From Lonicera japonica (lineage: Eukaryota > Streptophyta > Magnoliopsida > Dipsacales > Caprifoliaceae), in assembly GCA_021464415.1 (NCBI GenBank), contig JAKCWG010000589.1, positions 1 to 64,000 of the forward strand: a stretch of DNA of 64,000 bases, given 5' to 3'. The notes under the pieces are model-generated. The model was given only the letters and a program-made list of their open reading frames with translations. It was not told the origin of the DNA and did not search any database. Below, in pieces: positions 34,976 to 47,111 of the stretch. The first letter of the stretch is position 1; each line of letters opens with the position of its first letter. Made by a program: the position numbers and the translations under genes.

Positions 34976-36120
34976 TTCAACAACAAAAGTGGGTATACTA
35001 TATATTCCTTTGTCCTCAACTGAAGATATAATTTTTTTTTTCCAAAATTTACTCAATAATTTTGCATTTTCTTCCTTATAATTATGACCTTAGTAGATGA
35101 GATTTAGGTTGGTTCATTTGTACATTAATTATTTTATGTTGTTTGTTTACTGTTTGTACATTATTGCATAGTGAAAAAGAAGTGTCATCAATCTCTTTTC
35201 TTTTTGCATAATTTTGGGAGCAAATAAGTCATAATTATATTTATTATGGGTCCCTACAGAGAAAAATTTATAAATGCAAATTGTTCAACAACTATATTCC
35301 TTTATCCTCAATTGATTTTTTTTTCAAAATTTACACAATAATTTTTCATTTTCTTGTTATAATTATGACCTTGGTAGGTGAGATTTTGGTTTCTTCATGT
35401 GTCATATATTACTCTAATTATTTTATGTTGTGTGTATACTATTTGTATTATTGCATAATAACAAAGAAGTGTCATGAATCTATTTTCTTTTTGCATAATT
35501 TCTGGAGCAAATAAGTCATAATTATATTTGTTATGGGTCCCTACATAGAATAAAAATATATATATATACCAATTGTTCAGCAACCATATTCCTTTGTCCT
35601 CAATTGATTTTTTTTTAACTTTTTTTACAAAATTTACTCAATAATTTTGATTTTTCTTCCTTATAATAGTGACCTTAGTAGGTGAGATTTCGGTTTCTTC
35701 ATGTGTCATACATTAATTATTCTAATTATTTTATGTTGTATGTATACTATTTGTATTATTGCATAATAACAAAGAGGTGTCATGAATCTATTTTCTTTTT
35801 GCATAATTCCTGGAGCAAATAAGGCATAATTATATTTATTATGGGCCCCTACATAGGAAAAATATATATACCACTTGTTCAGCAACCATATTCCTTTGTC
35901 CTGTATTGAATTTTTTAATTTTTTTTTACAAAATTTACTCAATAATTTTGAATTTTCTTCCTTATAATAATTACCTTGGTAGGTGAGATTTCGGTTTCTT
36001 CATGTGTCATACATTACTCTAATTATTTTATGTTGTATGTATACTATTTGTACATTATTGCATAGACAAAGAAGTGTCATAAATCTCTTTTCTTTTTGAT
36101 TAATTTCCGGAGCAAATTAC
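34976..36120. repeat. Four-copy tandem array, unit about 300 bp
   Basis: Units begin near 34976, 35284, 35576 and 35878 with TTCARCAAC...ATTCCTTTGTCCTCAATTGA. They share AGGTGAGATTTCGGTTTCTT, TATTATTGCATAATAACAAA and TTCTTTTTGCATAATTTC. The frames seen on either strand repeat from unit to unit and are not genes. A further single copy lies at 45815-46065, upstream of the NLR gene. Confidence 0.9.
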
Positions 36121-37653
36121 ATCACCACTTTCCTTTCCATATCGATTCATTCAATCGATCACACTTGCCATCTCATTATTCAATTCAAAAAGGAAAATGA
36201 AAAAAATAGCAACTTATTTAATTACTCAACTTCATTCCTTGATTCACCGTCTTTCTTCAAGGTTTAATCATTTTATTATATGCAACTGTATTATTTTAAT
36301 TGAAGCTAAATTTATGTTACTATGCTTTTTGTTATTAATGGTTTTTATTTTAAACTATTTATGTTATTAATTTCTTGACATGACATAATACAAACACAAC
36401 ACACATACAAAATTCCATATCAGTTTCATATTAATTTTGTTTCATTTTGCAACGGGTTTTCATTTTATTTCCAAAAATAGTCGAACCTTCGGGTTAAGCG
36501 GAGAAAATGACTCTCTTAACACTACTTCACAAAAACACTTGAGGGTGATATTGTTTACCCAACCATTGTTTATTGTTGTTCTCCGCAAATAATAGAAAAA
36601 AAAGAATTAGTAACATTTCACTTAGAATTGTCAATGGAGTTATATAAGTTGTGTTTGGTGTTGTCCAACCTTAGCCTGAATTAAGTAGAGCTTGCTTAAA
36701 TCCGAGTTTGGCTAGAATTTAAATTTACCTTACACATTCAAACTCAACTCATATTTTAATATGACTTTGAGCCTAAATTTGGGCCAACCAATACAAGAGA
36801 ATAAAATAGTCACTTTGAACACCGCGAAATGTAAGATCTCAACATTCCAACATATAAGAAAAAATAAATTAAAAAGAAAAAGAAGAAGAAGAAAGAAATC
36901 AAAAAGCAATAAGTAATAACTACCATGTATCCAACTAAACAAAAACAAAAGGAAGGATAACTTTCAAAAATTTGGGTCTAGCTCCTCTCAAGTAAAGGAA
37001 TCACTCTAAAATTTAGAGTTGGGCAAATTTACTGTGCCACAAAAACATGAATCATGAATGCCTACGATTTGGACACATCAATTCACTACTCAAGACAATC
37101 TTAGACTACATCGTTTTGAAGTGGGTAGAAATTGGCACCGTCTCCATTACCTTTTCTTTTCCGTTTGGTTATTTTGCGAGACAAGAAGATATGGCTATAT
37201 GTGTCACCAAAATCTATTCGATATATCATCATTTCATCATTTAACCACTGTTGAACCATCCAGCACCATCTTCCCTTGGCCAATCTACCCCTATTATACT
37301 CCAAGGGAGCCGAATCTCAATTCTCTCTTTTTTAACTCTTACCTCTCATCTTGCTCGAACATCAAGATTATTTAAGATCGCTCGTATTAAAAAAAATTTG
37401 ATTTAATAATTTGGTAAATTATAGAAGTGGGCCTAATTTGGTCTGGGCTCGTTGATACTCAAGCTCGGCCCGAAATTTAATTTAGACTTATAAATTTGTT
37501 CATACTCAAGCTAACTCAAACTTAATTAAACTTGATCCTACTTTTAACAGGCTAAATGGTTGAGTTTTGTGCTTACTCGGCCAATTGACATGCTTAATTC
37601 CACTTATGCTTCAACCACTTGATTAATAAAGGCTATCCAATACACTGTGGAGA
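36121..37653. other. Intergenic, nothing recognised
   Basis: Low-complexity AT-rich sequence. The part around 37420-37560 (CTCGGCCCG, CAAGCTCGG) resembles decayed DNA transposon ends, but no pair of termini or duplication is visible. Short frames lack domains. Confidence 0.45.
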
Positions 37654-38162
37654 ATGAACATTTGGCTTTGTATGAGAATCCTATTCCTAGTAGGTTTTAG
37701 TATTGTCCAATTCATATTTAGTTTTACATTTGTGCAATCCTATACCGATTTATTCCCTGTAAATATAACCATTGTCATAGGTTTTTAATTGTATTGTACT
37801 ATGTTCTAGCTATATTAAAGAATATATTTGAAAGAAAATATTGAGTACTCTAATTAGTGGCTGGGTTTTGCTTTGATTTTGTAAAGAAAATATTGAGTAC
37901 TCTAATTAGCGGCTGGGTTTTGCTTTGATTTTGTACTCGGAATTGATCTTCATCAATAATAGCTGTCACCCGGTGGATTAGTGGCAGTTTTGCTGATACC
38001 ACCTAATTGCTTGCGTACTTAGTTGATTGTTTTCTTCCTTAATATCTTATTTTTCGTATTGTTTGAATATCAGTGGTGCTTGTTTATTTAATTATTGTTC
38101 GAATAATTATTTAGTCAGTCCTACATTTATGCTAAAACTTGTTCTAGCGATATCTTAGTACA
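37654..38162 (+). mobile_element. Copia-type LTR with degenerate primer-binding site
   Basis: It starts about TGTGGAGAATGAACA and ends CAGTCCTACA at 38125. A degraded primer site GCGATATCTTAGTAC follows (38148-38162). It is homologous to 34405-34860. A 52-bp tandem duplication (37831-37882, 37883-37934) lies within it. The leader to about 38260 matches that after the first LTR. No gag-pol follows. Confidence 0.55.
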
Positions 38163-38509
38163 ACAGAGAAAAGAAGTAGCAGTCATCTCACTAAAGTGAA
38201 GCATCTTTGTAATTGAGATTCAGAGGAGTTAATTAACATATTTACGCTTCTTTAAAGATGGTGATGTTGGCACCCCCACAATCTCTTGGTAACACTTACT
38301 AAAAAAAACATAAATTGTTATTTCCACCCCACTTGTTTTAATTTAACAGAAAGGTTAATTAACTCACTAATCATGTAATTAACTATTATCTATCTAGTAA
38401 CAAATTTTGGTTGCAGCAAAATACCAACAAAACCTCCATTAATATTGCAAAACTCTAAGTTTGAGAAGAATGGTAGAAAAAAGATAAATTTTGGAAAAGG
38501 GAAACAAAA
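38163..38509. other. Copia leader and flank
   Basis: The leader homology ends near 38260. The remainder up to the Gypsy LTR at 38510 is AT-rich with no feature I recognise. Confidence 0.4.
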
Positions 38510-39369
38510 TGATGCGATCTCGGATTGCTTTTCCTAGTCAGGTTAATGGATCCTAAACCCTTGAATTACGAAAGTGCAAGAACCTTGGAATTTTGTCAAA
38601 AAGATGGAAGGTGGGACCTAAACCCAACCCTTGAATGCAAGGTTTGAACCTCGGTATAAGTTGAAGACACCACAATCAATTAGTGGAGAATTTATTGATA
38701 AGTTAAGAATTAGCTTGAATGATTAATTCAAACAATTCAATAAGTTCTAGCAAGAACTCAAGGTATGAAACACAAAAATTTGATTAATAATAAGTTGATA
38801 ATAAAACATAATTGTGACTCCTTTAACTAGGAGAAGCAAAACAATAGAATCCTAAAACAATAAAGAAACTAATTCCTATTAAAAATAGGAGTCCTAAATA
38901 AAAAAGGAAACAAATTAAATATTATCTCCTATCAAAGGAAGAAAGAAATTGCCAAAATAATAATAAAACTAATTAAATCTTTCGCTAGCCGGTCGTGAGA
39001 ACACGTTAGAAAAATAAGGTTGAATTTCGGACTTTAAGGCGTGCCCACGCCTTATCAGAACAACACTTCTACCTTTTGGTCACAATTCTCAACTTTGACG
39101 TACCCATGCTTTACGCAAACACTTCTTTTGATTTCTTCACATTTGGCTCCACACCTTCTTGGCTAAGCATTGTCCTCCATTCTTGTTTTTCATCTCCTTG
39201 AATGCTTCTCCAAGCTCCAGCTTTATTCATTAACTCTTGGACCATGATCATGAGCGTGTCATTCGTCCTCCTTGCTCTAGCTCAGGTAATTGGACCACTC
39301 GAAACCCGGATGGGGTCTGCATAGTCTTTACTCCATGATCTAGCTCCGGTGCTATCCTTGGACTCATCA
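38510..39369 (-). repeat. 3' LTR of a Gypsy element
   Basis: On the minus strand the LTR opens TGATGAGTCCAAGGATAGCA just after a purine tract (AAGAGGAAGGAAA) and closes CGAGATCGCATCA at 38510. It is homologous to the solo LTR at 27645-28391. It adjoins the pol remnant in the correct order. Confidence 0.8.
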
Positions 39370-41960
39370 TTTCCTTCCTCTTGAAAAGGAATTGTTCTCA
39401 ATTCATCACCTGCACTAAACGAACTTAGATCAGCAATATTAAATGTAGCACTCACATTATACTCACCTAGTAAATTAAGTTTCTATGCATTGTCATTAAT
39501 CATTTGCACAACTTAAAATGGTCCATTGCCATTCGGTAATAGCTTAGAACCCCTTTGATCCGAGAAGCGTTCCTTCCTCATGTGCAACCAAACCCAGTCT
39601 CCCGACTCGAACACCACATTTTTCCTTCCTTTGCTTGCTTACTGCACATACTGCTTAGGTCTTCTCTCAATGTTTTGCCTCGCATTCTCATGAATCTGTT
39701 TAACAAACTCAGCTTTATTCCTACCATCTAGGTTAGCATGCTCAATAGGTAATGAACAGTTCGGTTATATGCAAACTCAACATGAGGCAAGCATTCCTCC
39801 CATTCCTTCAAGTTCTTCTTAATTATGGCACGCAACAAAGTGGATAAGTTCCTATTTACTACTTCTGTTTGACCATCAGTTTGGGGATGACATATAGTAG
39901 AAAACAACAATTTAGTACCCAACTTGCCCCATAAAGTCTTCCAAAAGTAACTCAAAAACTTTGCATCCCTATCAGAAACAATGGTTCTAGGCATGCCATG
40001 CAAACACATAATTTCTTTAAAGAACAAATTCGTAATTCATGGTACATCATCAATTTTATGACAAGTAATGAAATGAGCCATTTTAGAAAATCTATCAACC
40101 ACCACGAAAACAAAATCATTCCCATATTTAATCCTAGGCAAATCCAACACAAAATCCATAGAAATATTAACCCAAGGGTCACTAGGAATGGGCAATGGGA
40201 TATATAAACTATGGGGATTTAACTTAGACTTTGCTTTCTTACAAGTAACACATCTCTCACAAATTCTTTCAACATCTGTTTTCATGTGAGGCCAAAAGAA
40301 GTGTTCTTGCAATTCTCATAAGGTCTTAATTATACCAAAGTGTTCCATTAGACTCCCACTATGAGCCTCTTTCACACGCAATGAACATTTAGGCACAAAA
40401 AGTTTATTTTCACGCATTAAGAACTAAGAATCCATCATCCTTAAAATACTTATCAAACGCCACTTTTTTACATGCATTAAAGGTATCTATAAAATCAATA
40501 TCATCACAATACAAATCCTTAATGTATTCAAATCCAAGCAATTTAGCATTTAAAGTAGCAATTAAAGCATACATGCGCGATAAAGCATCTGCTACAACAT
40601 TCTCTTTACTTTGCTTGTACTTGATCACATATAGAAAAGTTTTTATGAACTCCACCCATTTGGCATGGCGCTTGCTTAACTTTTGTTGTCCTTTCAAGTG
40701 CTTCAACGATTCATGATCTGTGTGAATCACGAATTCCTTCGGCCAAAGATATTGCTGCCATGTATCCAATGCTATCACCAATGTATAGAGCTCCTTGTCG
40801 TAGGTAGGGTAATTTAAGGTCGCCCCACCTAAATTCTCACTAAAGTATGTTATTGGCTTCCTTTCCTACATAAGAACAACACCAATTCCATTTCTTGAAG
40901 TATCACATTCAATTTCAAAAGTTTTTGAAAAGTCAGGTAAAGATAACAAGGGGCCATTACTTAGCTTGTTTTTTAGTAATTGGAATACTTTCTTTTGTTC
41001 CTCTTCCCACTTGAACCCAACTTTCTTCTTGATCACCTCAACCAATGGTGTTGTAATCGTGCTAAAATCCTTCATGAACCGTCGATAGAAACTAGCAAGT
41101 CCATGAAAACTCCGCACATGTCCAACACTTGTAGGACTTTGCCACTCTTGAATAGCTTTCACCTTTTCTTCATCAACCTGGATCCATTGTATACTCATAA
41201 CAAAACCAAGAATACAAGCTTATCCGTGCAAAAGTTGCACTTTTTCAGGTTAGCATAATACTTCTCTTTTCACAAGACATCCAAAACAGATTTTAAATAA
41301 ATTACATGGTCATCTAGACTCTTGCTATAGATAAGAATGTCATCAAAATAAATTACACCGAATTTGCCTAAAAATGTCTCAAAACATGGTTCATTAATCT
41401 CATGAAAGTGCTAGGTGTATTAGTCAAACTGAAAGGCATAATTAACCATATTTTGTTTTAAAGGCTGTTTTCCATTCATCTCATTCTTTCATCCTAATTT
41501 GATAATATCCACTTTTCAAATCAATTTTAGAGAATATACTAGACCCATACAACTCATCAAGCATGTCATCTGAATGTGGAATGGGATGACGATACTTTAC
41601 TGTGATATTGTTTATGGCTCGGCAGTCCACGCACATTCTCCACGTTCTATCCTTCTTCGACACTAGCAAAACTGGCAACGCACATGGGCTCATACTCTCT
41701 CTTACATACCCTTTCTCCAACAGCTCCGTCACGTGCCTTTGAAGTTCCTTCGTTTCATATGGGTTACTCCTATAGGCTGACCGATTTGGAATGGACGCTC
41801 TGGGTATGAAATTAATTTGGTGCTCTATTCCTCGGATTGGTGGTAAACCGCTTGGCGTATCCTCTGGAAAGACGTCACCAAAATCCTGCAACAAAGAGAT
41901 AATAACATTAGGTGATGGAGGCAAGGTTGCTGTGCAAAATGAAGACAATTCAAAGGCCAT
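39370..41960 (-). pseudogene. Ty3/Gypsy pol remnant (RT, RNase H, integrase), chromovirus-like
   Basis: The minus strand in 5'-3' order holds several blocks. RT start 41960-41481 has LPPIRGIEHQINFIPRASIP, YVRESMSPCALPVLL and DLKSGYYQIRMKE. Near 41338-41355 lies the active-site motif YFDDILIYSK, in another frame. The RT thumb at 41198-40866 has VRSFHGLASFYRRFMKDFST. RNase H at 40781-40410 has [19 protein letters not shown] and [11 protein letters not shown]. The integrase at 40312-40037 carries the H-H-C-C finger ([25 protein letters not shown]), then DFVLDLP. 40027-39728 holds SDRDAKF and DGQTEVVNR. About five codons are missing before the YFDD motif, and there are several frameshifts and stops, so it is dead. 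Gag and protease are absent. Confidence 0.9.
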
Positions 41961-42605
41961 CCAAGTTCCAACAGGTCCAACTACAAGGTTGGGAGCTAAG
42001 AAGTTAAAGGCAGAGCTTAATGGATGGATTTAAGCTATTTGGGCTCAAGAAGAAGGCACAATCAAGCCCATTGGAGGGGAAAAATGTGGAGCACAAAATA
42101 GAGGCTGGATTACACTTATTCAAGCCCAATTTGAGTGAGAAGACCATATCTATGCTGCCCAAGAGTGTGGAGTCAAGCCCACACGTTTTTATTTATTATT
42201 GTTATTATTTCTTTTAAAGACTAGTTCTTATTTGATTAGGATTTGTTTTGAGGATTCTTTGTTGGATTGGTTTCTTGTTACCTAAGTTTTCTTCTCCCTA
42301 TTTAAAGGGAGTTCATTGTTTTATTTTATTATCTAAAACTTTATTTATAATAATATTGAGTGATTTAATCATCTTTGGTTCTTCACGAACTACTTGAACT
42401 TATCGGTTTGTCCGTAGCGTTTATTCAACTTATCAATCGATATTCCGCACCCGGTTGTGGCGTCTTCATTTTCCACCCTAATCTGATTATACAAACAGTC
42501 CAAGTTCTTAATTTGCTACGGTTTTCGTGTGTATCTGTGTCAAGGTTCGCACAGCCAATTTGTTTTGTTTGCGGGTTTAGTGTGATATCATCGTAATTCG
42601 TATCA
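41940..42605 (+). repeat. Opposite-strand LTR fragment of a related Gypsy family
   Basis: Plus-strand LTR-like sequence with a TATA-like CCCTATTTAAAGGGAG near 42297 and U5-like GCACCCGGTTGTGGCGTC. It ends TTCGTATCA at 42605. It abuts the minus-strand pol remnant head-on, replacing its gag half, so the junction near 41940 is a rearrangement or nested insertion breakpoint. The minus-strand frame at 42425-42646 is incidental. Confidence 0.5.
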
Positions 42606-43106
42606 TTAGGCAAAGAAGAATTTAGTTCGTTAGTATTCAAAAGCATTTATTTGTACACAAGTATAAGAAGTTGATTACAAAGTATCGCTCTTTTCACTTC
42701 ACTAGCTCTCGCATAGAAATTCTTTTGCCTCCTCTCAAACTTGCTCTCAATAGTCACTGGTTTTTTCACTCTACTTTCTTTTTTTTCAATTTCTTTTCTT
42801 TTTCCCTCACTCTCTTTCTTTTCCTCACCACTCCCTCTCTTTTTCTTTTCAGCTCTTCGTTACTCCTCATTTTGCAACTTCAACTGGTCGGCATAGGCTT
42901 GCTATGGTAGTAAAAGTGCAAGAATGATTGTCATCTTGTTCATCTCAAATGAATTTTTATTGGTGAAGTCGTCGTATTTAACTCTTTTATTATATTGCCA
43001 CGGTTTCCCCACGCAAACACTTCTTCTGATTTCTTCACATTTGGCTCCACATCTTCTTGGCTAAGCATTGTCCTCCATTCTTGTTTTTCATATCCTTAGT
43101 TTCCCA
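42606..43106. other. Retroelement flank including a short LTR duplicate
   Basis: 42671-42910 is CT-rich with no coding merit. 43010-43097 duplicates 39110-39205 of the nearby LTR (shared GATTTCTTCACATTTGGCTC), so it is another fragment of that family. Confidence 0.5.
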
Positions 43107-43377
43107 GTAACCGAGTTGCAGGCGTATATACTCGGCTACTCTCAACCGAATATGAAATCTCATAAAATGTCAAATTGATATGCTCTTAGGACCTTCATTC
43201 GGATGAGAGCAACTGAGTGTGATTAGTGTCACTTGGCTACTCACAGCTGAACATGATATAGCAACACTTGGTTGATCTCAACCGAATGAAGATTCTGATA
43301 GTATATCAATTTGACATTTTATAGAATTTTATACTCGGTTGAGAGTAGTCAAGTGTATAAGCCTGCAATTCGGTTAC
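43107..43377. mobile_element. Hairpin MITE / foldback element
   Basis: Arms of about 118 bp (43107-43225 and 43260-43377) are inverted copies at roughly 80 percent identity by eye, starting GTAACCGARTTGCAGGC. The arms share CTACTCTCAACCGA and AAAATGTCAAATTGATAT. The loop is only about 35 bp. A target duplication could not be fixed, so the superfamily is uncertain. A transcript across it would fold into a long hairpin. Confidence 0.75.
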
Positions 43378-43584
43378 GGAAGATCGAGTGAACCTTCTTC
43401 GTACTTTAAACTGAAAATTATGTTTTTTGTTTATATATTTGATATGTATGTTATGAAAATAATATAAACAATAAAATGGGAATCGAGTAAGCATCCGGCT
43501 GCTCTCTTTCATTAACGCTTGTGAGATGGAGGTGTGTGAGAGATGAATTGTTTGGGGTCATTTGTTTTATATTTTATGGTATTA
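43378..43584. other. Short intergenic segment
   Basis: Nothing recognised between the hairpin MITE and the Helitron end. Confidence 0.4.
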
Positions 43585-43612
43585 CTAGGGTAATGCCCGT
43601 GCCCAAGGGCAC
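43585..43612 (-). mobile_element. Helitron 3' terminus (minus strand), left part of a second Helitron
   Basis: On the minus strand the sequence reads CCGTGCCCTTGGGCACGG (7-bp stem), then a short spacer GCATTACC and CTAG, followed by T. This is the classical Helitron 3' end. The matching 5' end should lie to the right. A TCTATATAATAATGG start near 45016 on the minus strand is a candidate, but the preceding base is T and not A, so I leave the 5' boundary open. Confidence 0.7.
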
Positions 43613-45392
43613 GGAACAATATAATAAAAATAATATTTAAACGATATTTTACATTAATTTTTTGGATTACTTTTTTGTCACAAAAAAATATTTTAAAATG
43701 ATAAGAGTACTTTTTGTAGAGCACTAATATCACTAACCTAAAAACTATTACATAATAAAAAAATATTTTTCGTGATATACCAGTGCCACCCGGTACTATT
43801 ACGAAAAATTATAAACTGAGTGAAGTCAATGGACCACATAGTTATATATTTGGTCACGCTCCTGTCATTTACACCTAAGATCAAGTAAAAATAAAAATAA
43901 GAAAAGGAAGAAATAAATTATTTTTACTGATAAAAATGAGTGTCTGGCACTATTGGGAGGGTGCCGGCAAGTGTTGATTCTTCCATGGTAGCGGATAGAT
44001 TATAGCGAGAGAAATAGTGTAAATTTATGGAATTTTTTTTCCAAAAGTAAGAGATAGAATGGAGAAAATTAGGAGATAGAGAGCTAGGGAGAAGAAAATA
44101 AATGTACAATTAATATTGAGTGAAGATTTACTTTTCACCTTTAGATTTATGTAAATTGATTTGGGCCATTAGATTTTAAAAATAGTGGTCTCCATCAAAC
44201 AATGAGTGCTTTGTTTTCTACTATAGAATTTTTGCCGGTGCCGCACTATTTCACTTATTAAAATGCATACTATATATTACATTATATAATTAGAAAACTC
44301 AACTACTCCAAAATTACGACACTCCAAATAAATATTGTAGCACTCTAAGTAATTCTTAATTTAATAAAAATATATAGTAATTAATATTTTAATTGTTTAT
44401 TGCATTTGATTGTAGATATACTTTGTCTTAAATGGATGATCTAACTTTTACTTTGGTATCCTTTGGTGAAACTTTAGTTTGACCTAATCAAATATCAAAA
44501 ATACACGTTATTTTTACTATATAAGATTTAATTAGTTGATTGTGTTATAAAATAATTAAGAATGTCAAATTTTGAATTGACCCCCTTTAAATCATACACA
44601 TTCGGCAAACAATGTTAACCCCCATGTTAAAAGTCTGTACTCGCCACTTCCGCTAGACAATCAAATCACCACCTCACCATACAACTGTATATCCCTTCAC
44701 TAATATACTCCCAACCAACGAACTATCAAATCGGTAAAACTACCTCCATCCTAACAAAATAAGAGAACCGTAAAATTTAGTTAAATGAACCTCCTATGAT
44801 AGAGAAAAATTTGAAGACAAGATATGCCCGTGCTATCTAGCACTATCAAAAAATTTAAAAAATGTAAAATATATTTTGTGCGATTAAAAAAAAGTTTAAT
44901 GTTTAATATAATTCGAGTTTTCTTTTTATTTATTTTTTAAAAAAAAAACATACGTACAACCATTGTTCATGGTCTACCCAAGATCACGAACAAGAATTCT
45001 ACCATTATTATATAGAATAAAAGCAAAGTTAATAAATTATTTAAAAACAAAATTATGAAAAAGTTTAAATAACCAATATTTTCATTTGAAAGATATTAGA
45101 CGGTCGACATAGTTTAGAGGAAATATATGACCGTTCCTATTTGGTCCAAATTAAATCAAAATACCATTAGAACTGAATCTATTAATATTTTTTGCAATAC
45201 AAATGTCTTCAATTTCTTCAATAACATTTTTATTAAAAAAAATACTTTTGTTTTATTATTATTTTAGAGAACGCCATTTTTTTTTAAAAAAGGAAGACAA
45301 TAACTCGGGAGGAGGGTGTGGGAAGGAGTAGTAGTTTGTAAATTGTTGTCCTTTAAGAAATGTATTAAATTTGACCTTTAGTATTGTTGAAT
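43613..45392. other. AT-rich region, possibly body of the minus-strand Helitron
   Basis: No gene. Several short inverted GTGCC/GGCAC motifs recur (near 43782, 43950, 44235 and 44848). Some resemble degenerate Helitron hairpins, for example GTGCTATCTAGCAC near 44830. The boundaries of any element are unresolved. Confidence 0.35.
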
Positions 45393-45632
45393 ATTACATA
45401 ATTGTCACAACTTATTTAAACACTTGAATTTATGCAAATAATTTGTGACCATTAAATTATTAAAGTTGACGGTCATTGTCAATAAATAGTAAAATTCTAA
45501 TTTGTATTTTAAATTACACAATTGCTACAACTTATCTAAACTTTTAAATTTATACAAATAATTTTTGACTATTAAATTATTAAAGTTAACGGTCATAGTC
45601 AATGAATAGTAAAATTTTAATTTGTATTATAG
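45393..45632. repeat. Tandem duplication, period 120 bp
   Basis: Two copies (45393-45512, 45513-45632) share CTATTAAATTATTAAAGTT-like, ACGGTCATNGTCAAT and AATAGTAAAATT. Non-coding. Confidence 0.85.
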
Positions 45633-45814
45633 CTGGACTTTATATTATTGTTAATTAATTAAGAAAGGGATTTATTCCCAAAAATAAGAAATAAATGAGA
45701 ATGGTGGAAGTAATAAGATAAAATAAAATTATTATTAAAATTAAAATCTAAAAATAAAATTATTAATAAAAATAAAAGTATTAACAAAATTTTCACGAGG
45801 AGTCAACATCGCCG

Positions 45815-46065
45815 CTCTTCTTTAATGGTTTAATATATACTAATTGTTTAACAACAACTAGGGTATATAATATATTTTCTTCCTAATCAATTATCATTAT
45901 GACCTTGGTTGGTGAGATATCGGTTTCTTCATGTGCTCATCACTATAATTATTTTATGTTGTTTGTCTACTGTTTTTACATTATTGCATAGTGACAAAAG
46001 GAATCTCCTATTCTCCTTTCTTTTTGCGTAATTTCCGGAGTAAATATAATTATACTTGTTATTTA
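45815..46065. repeat. Dispersed single copy of the 34976-36120 repeat unit
   Basis: It shares CTTCTTTAATGGTTTAATAT with the Copia leader, then ATTATGACCTTGGTTGGTGA, TTATTTTATGTTGTTTG and TTTCTTTTTGCGTAATTTCC with the array units. It lies about 1 kb upstream of the NLR start. Confidence 0.8.
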
Positions 46066-47111
46066 GTCATTTTTTTTTGTTCTAATTATCTTATTTATTC
46101 TTTTTTTTTTGTTTTTTATTTTTGTTTATTTTATACAACAGAAGGAGGTTTTGATTTTTTTGTGTATGAGGGTCATAATTATTACTTTTTATCCACGGAG
46201 AATTTTTTTTGGTCTAAATTTGATGCTCAACTAATATTTATTCTTACATTTTTAAATTAAGAATTATGTCACTTTTTTAAGTTTTATTTAATAACAACAT
46301 AAATAGAGAATATTTAATTTATATGAGAAGTAAAAATAAGTTAAAACATGTAATAAAATATTTTATATCTTATGATTATTTTTATGAGTCTGTCTTCCAT
46401 ATTTCATTACTTTTTATGAATTTTTTTTCACCTCATTTTTTTTCCATAAAATAAAGTCAAAAAATAAGAAAACATTTCACTATATGTCTCAACTTATTTT
46501 CCATCTTCTCACAAAAATCAACTATTTTTATTATCGTTTTTCATATTATTATAAAATGCACCACTAAAGTATAATCAATATACTATGTCATATGAGGTAA
46601 GGTTCGAGTTGTAAAAGTATAAAATTAAGAAGTTTTAGACATATTCATAACTTTTTTCAGTTTCATAATTGATCAATTTTGTCGTTAGATAAATTATTTT
46701 TATTATATTTATAAATGATACAAAATTTTAAATTAATTCAATATTTGTAATCATATAATCATTATACCTTTATTTAACTTTTATAAAATTAATTATAGAC
46801 AACTTATACATCTTCCATCAATTTAATCTTATGTACGTATTTTTAGAATATTATAATAAATTAACTATTAAATTGATGAATTATGAAATTAAATATTTTT
46901 TTATAGTAAGTATAAAATTGTAACTTGAACCATTTCTTATTATAAAATTTTTAATAAATTTTATTTTTAAGCATCAATTTTATTAAAATTAGTTTATCAG
47001 CCCATAGTTTTCGAGTGATACCACAAATTTTTCTTTCTCACTACAGTGACCTTTTCTTCATTGCTTCAAACTTCTCCTCTCTGTTTCTCTTCATTCCCCA
47101 AGCAAAACAAA
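46066..47111 (+). promoter_or_regulatory. Upstream region of the NLR gene
   Basis: Very AT-rich. TATA-like TATAAAATT strings occur at about 46910 and 46944. The leader before the ATG includes CT-rich sequence at 47020-47100. No specific factor site can be claimed. The start of any transcript is not visible from sequence alone. Confidence 0.35.

Noticed and set aside
35281..35942. Open frames repeated in the 300-bp array
   Set aside because: Same AT-rich unit translated repeatedly; no domain.
34976..36120. Tandem array considered as a CRISPR-like array
   Set aside because: Repeats are about 300 bp head to tail with no short spacer structure, in a plant genome.
42671..42910. Phe/Ser/Leu-rich open frame
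   Set aside because: CT-rich retroelement-derived sequence; no domain, and composition explains the hydrophobic look.
47046..47111. Upstream in-frame ATG giving a 1402-residue NLR
   Set aside because: The extra 22 residues do not resemble CNL N-termini, and the ATG at 47112 has better context and the family-typical MAVVEIF start.
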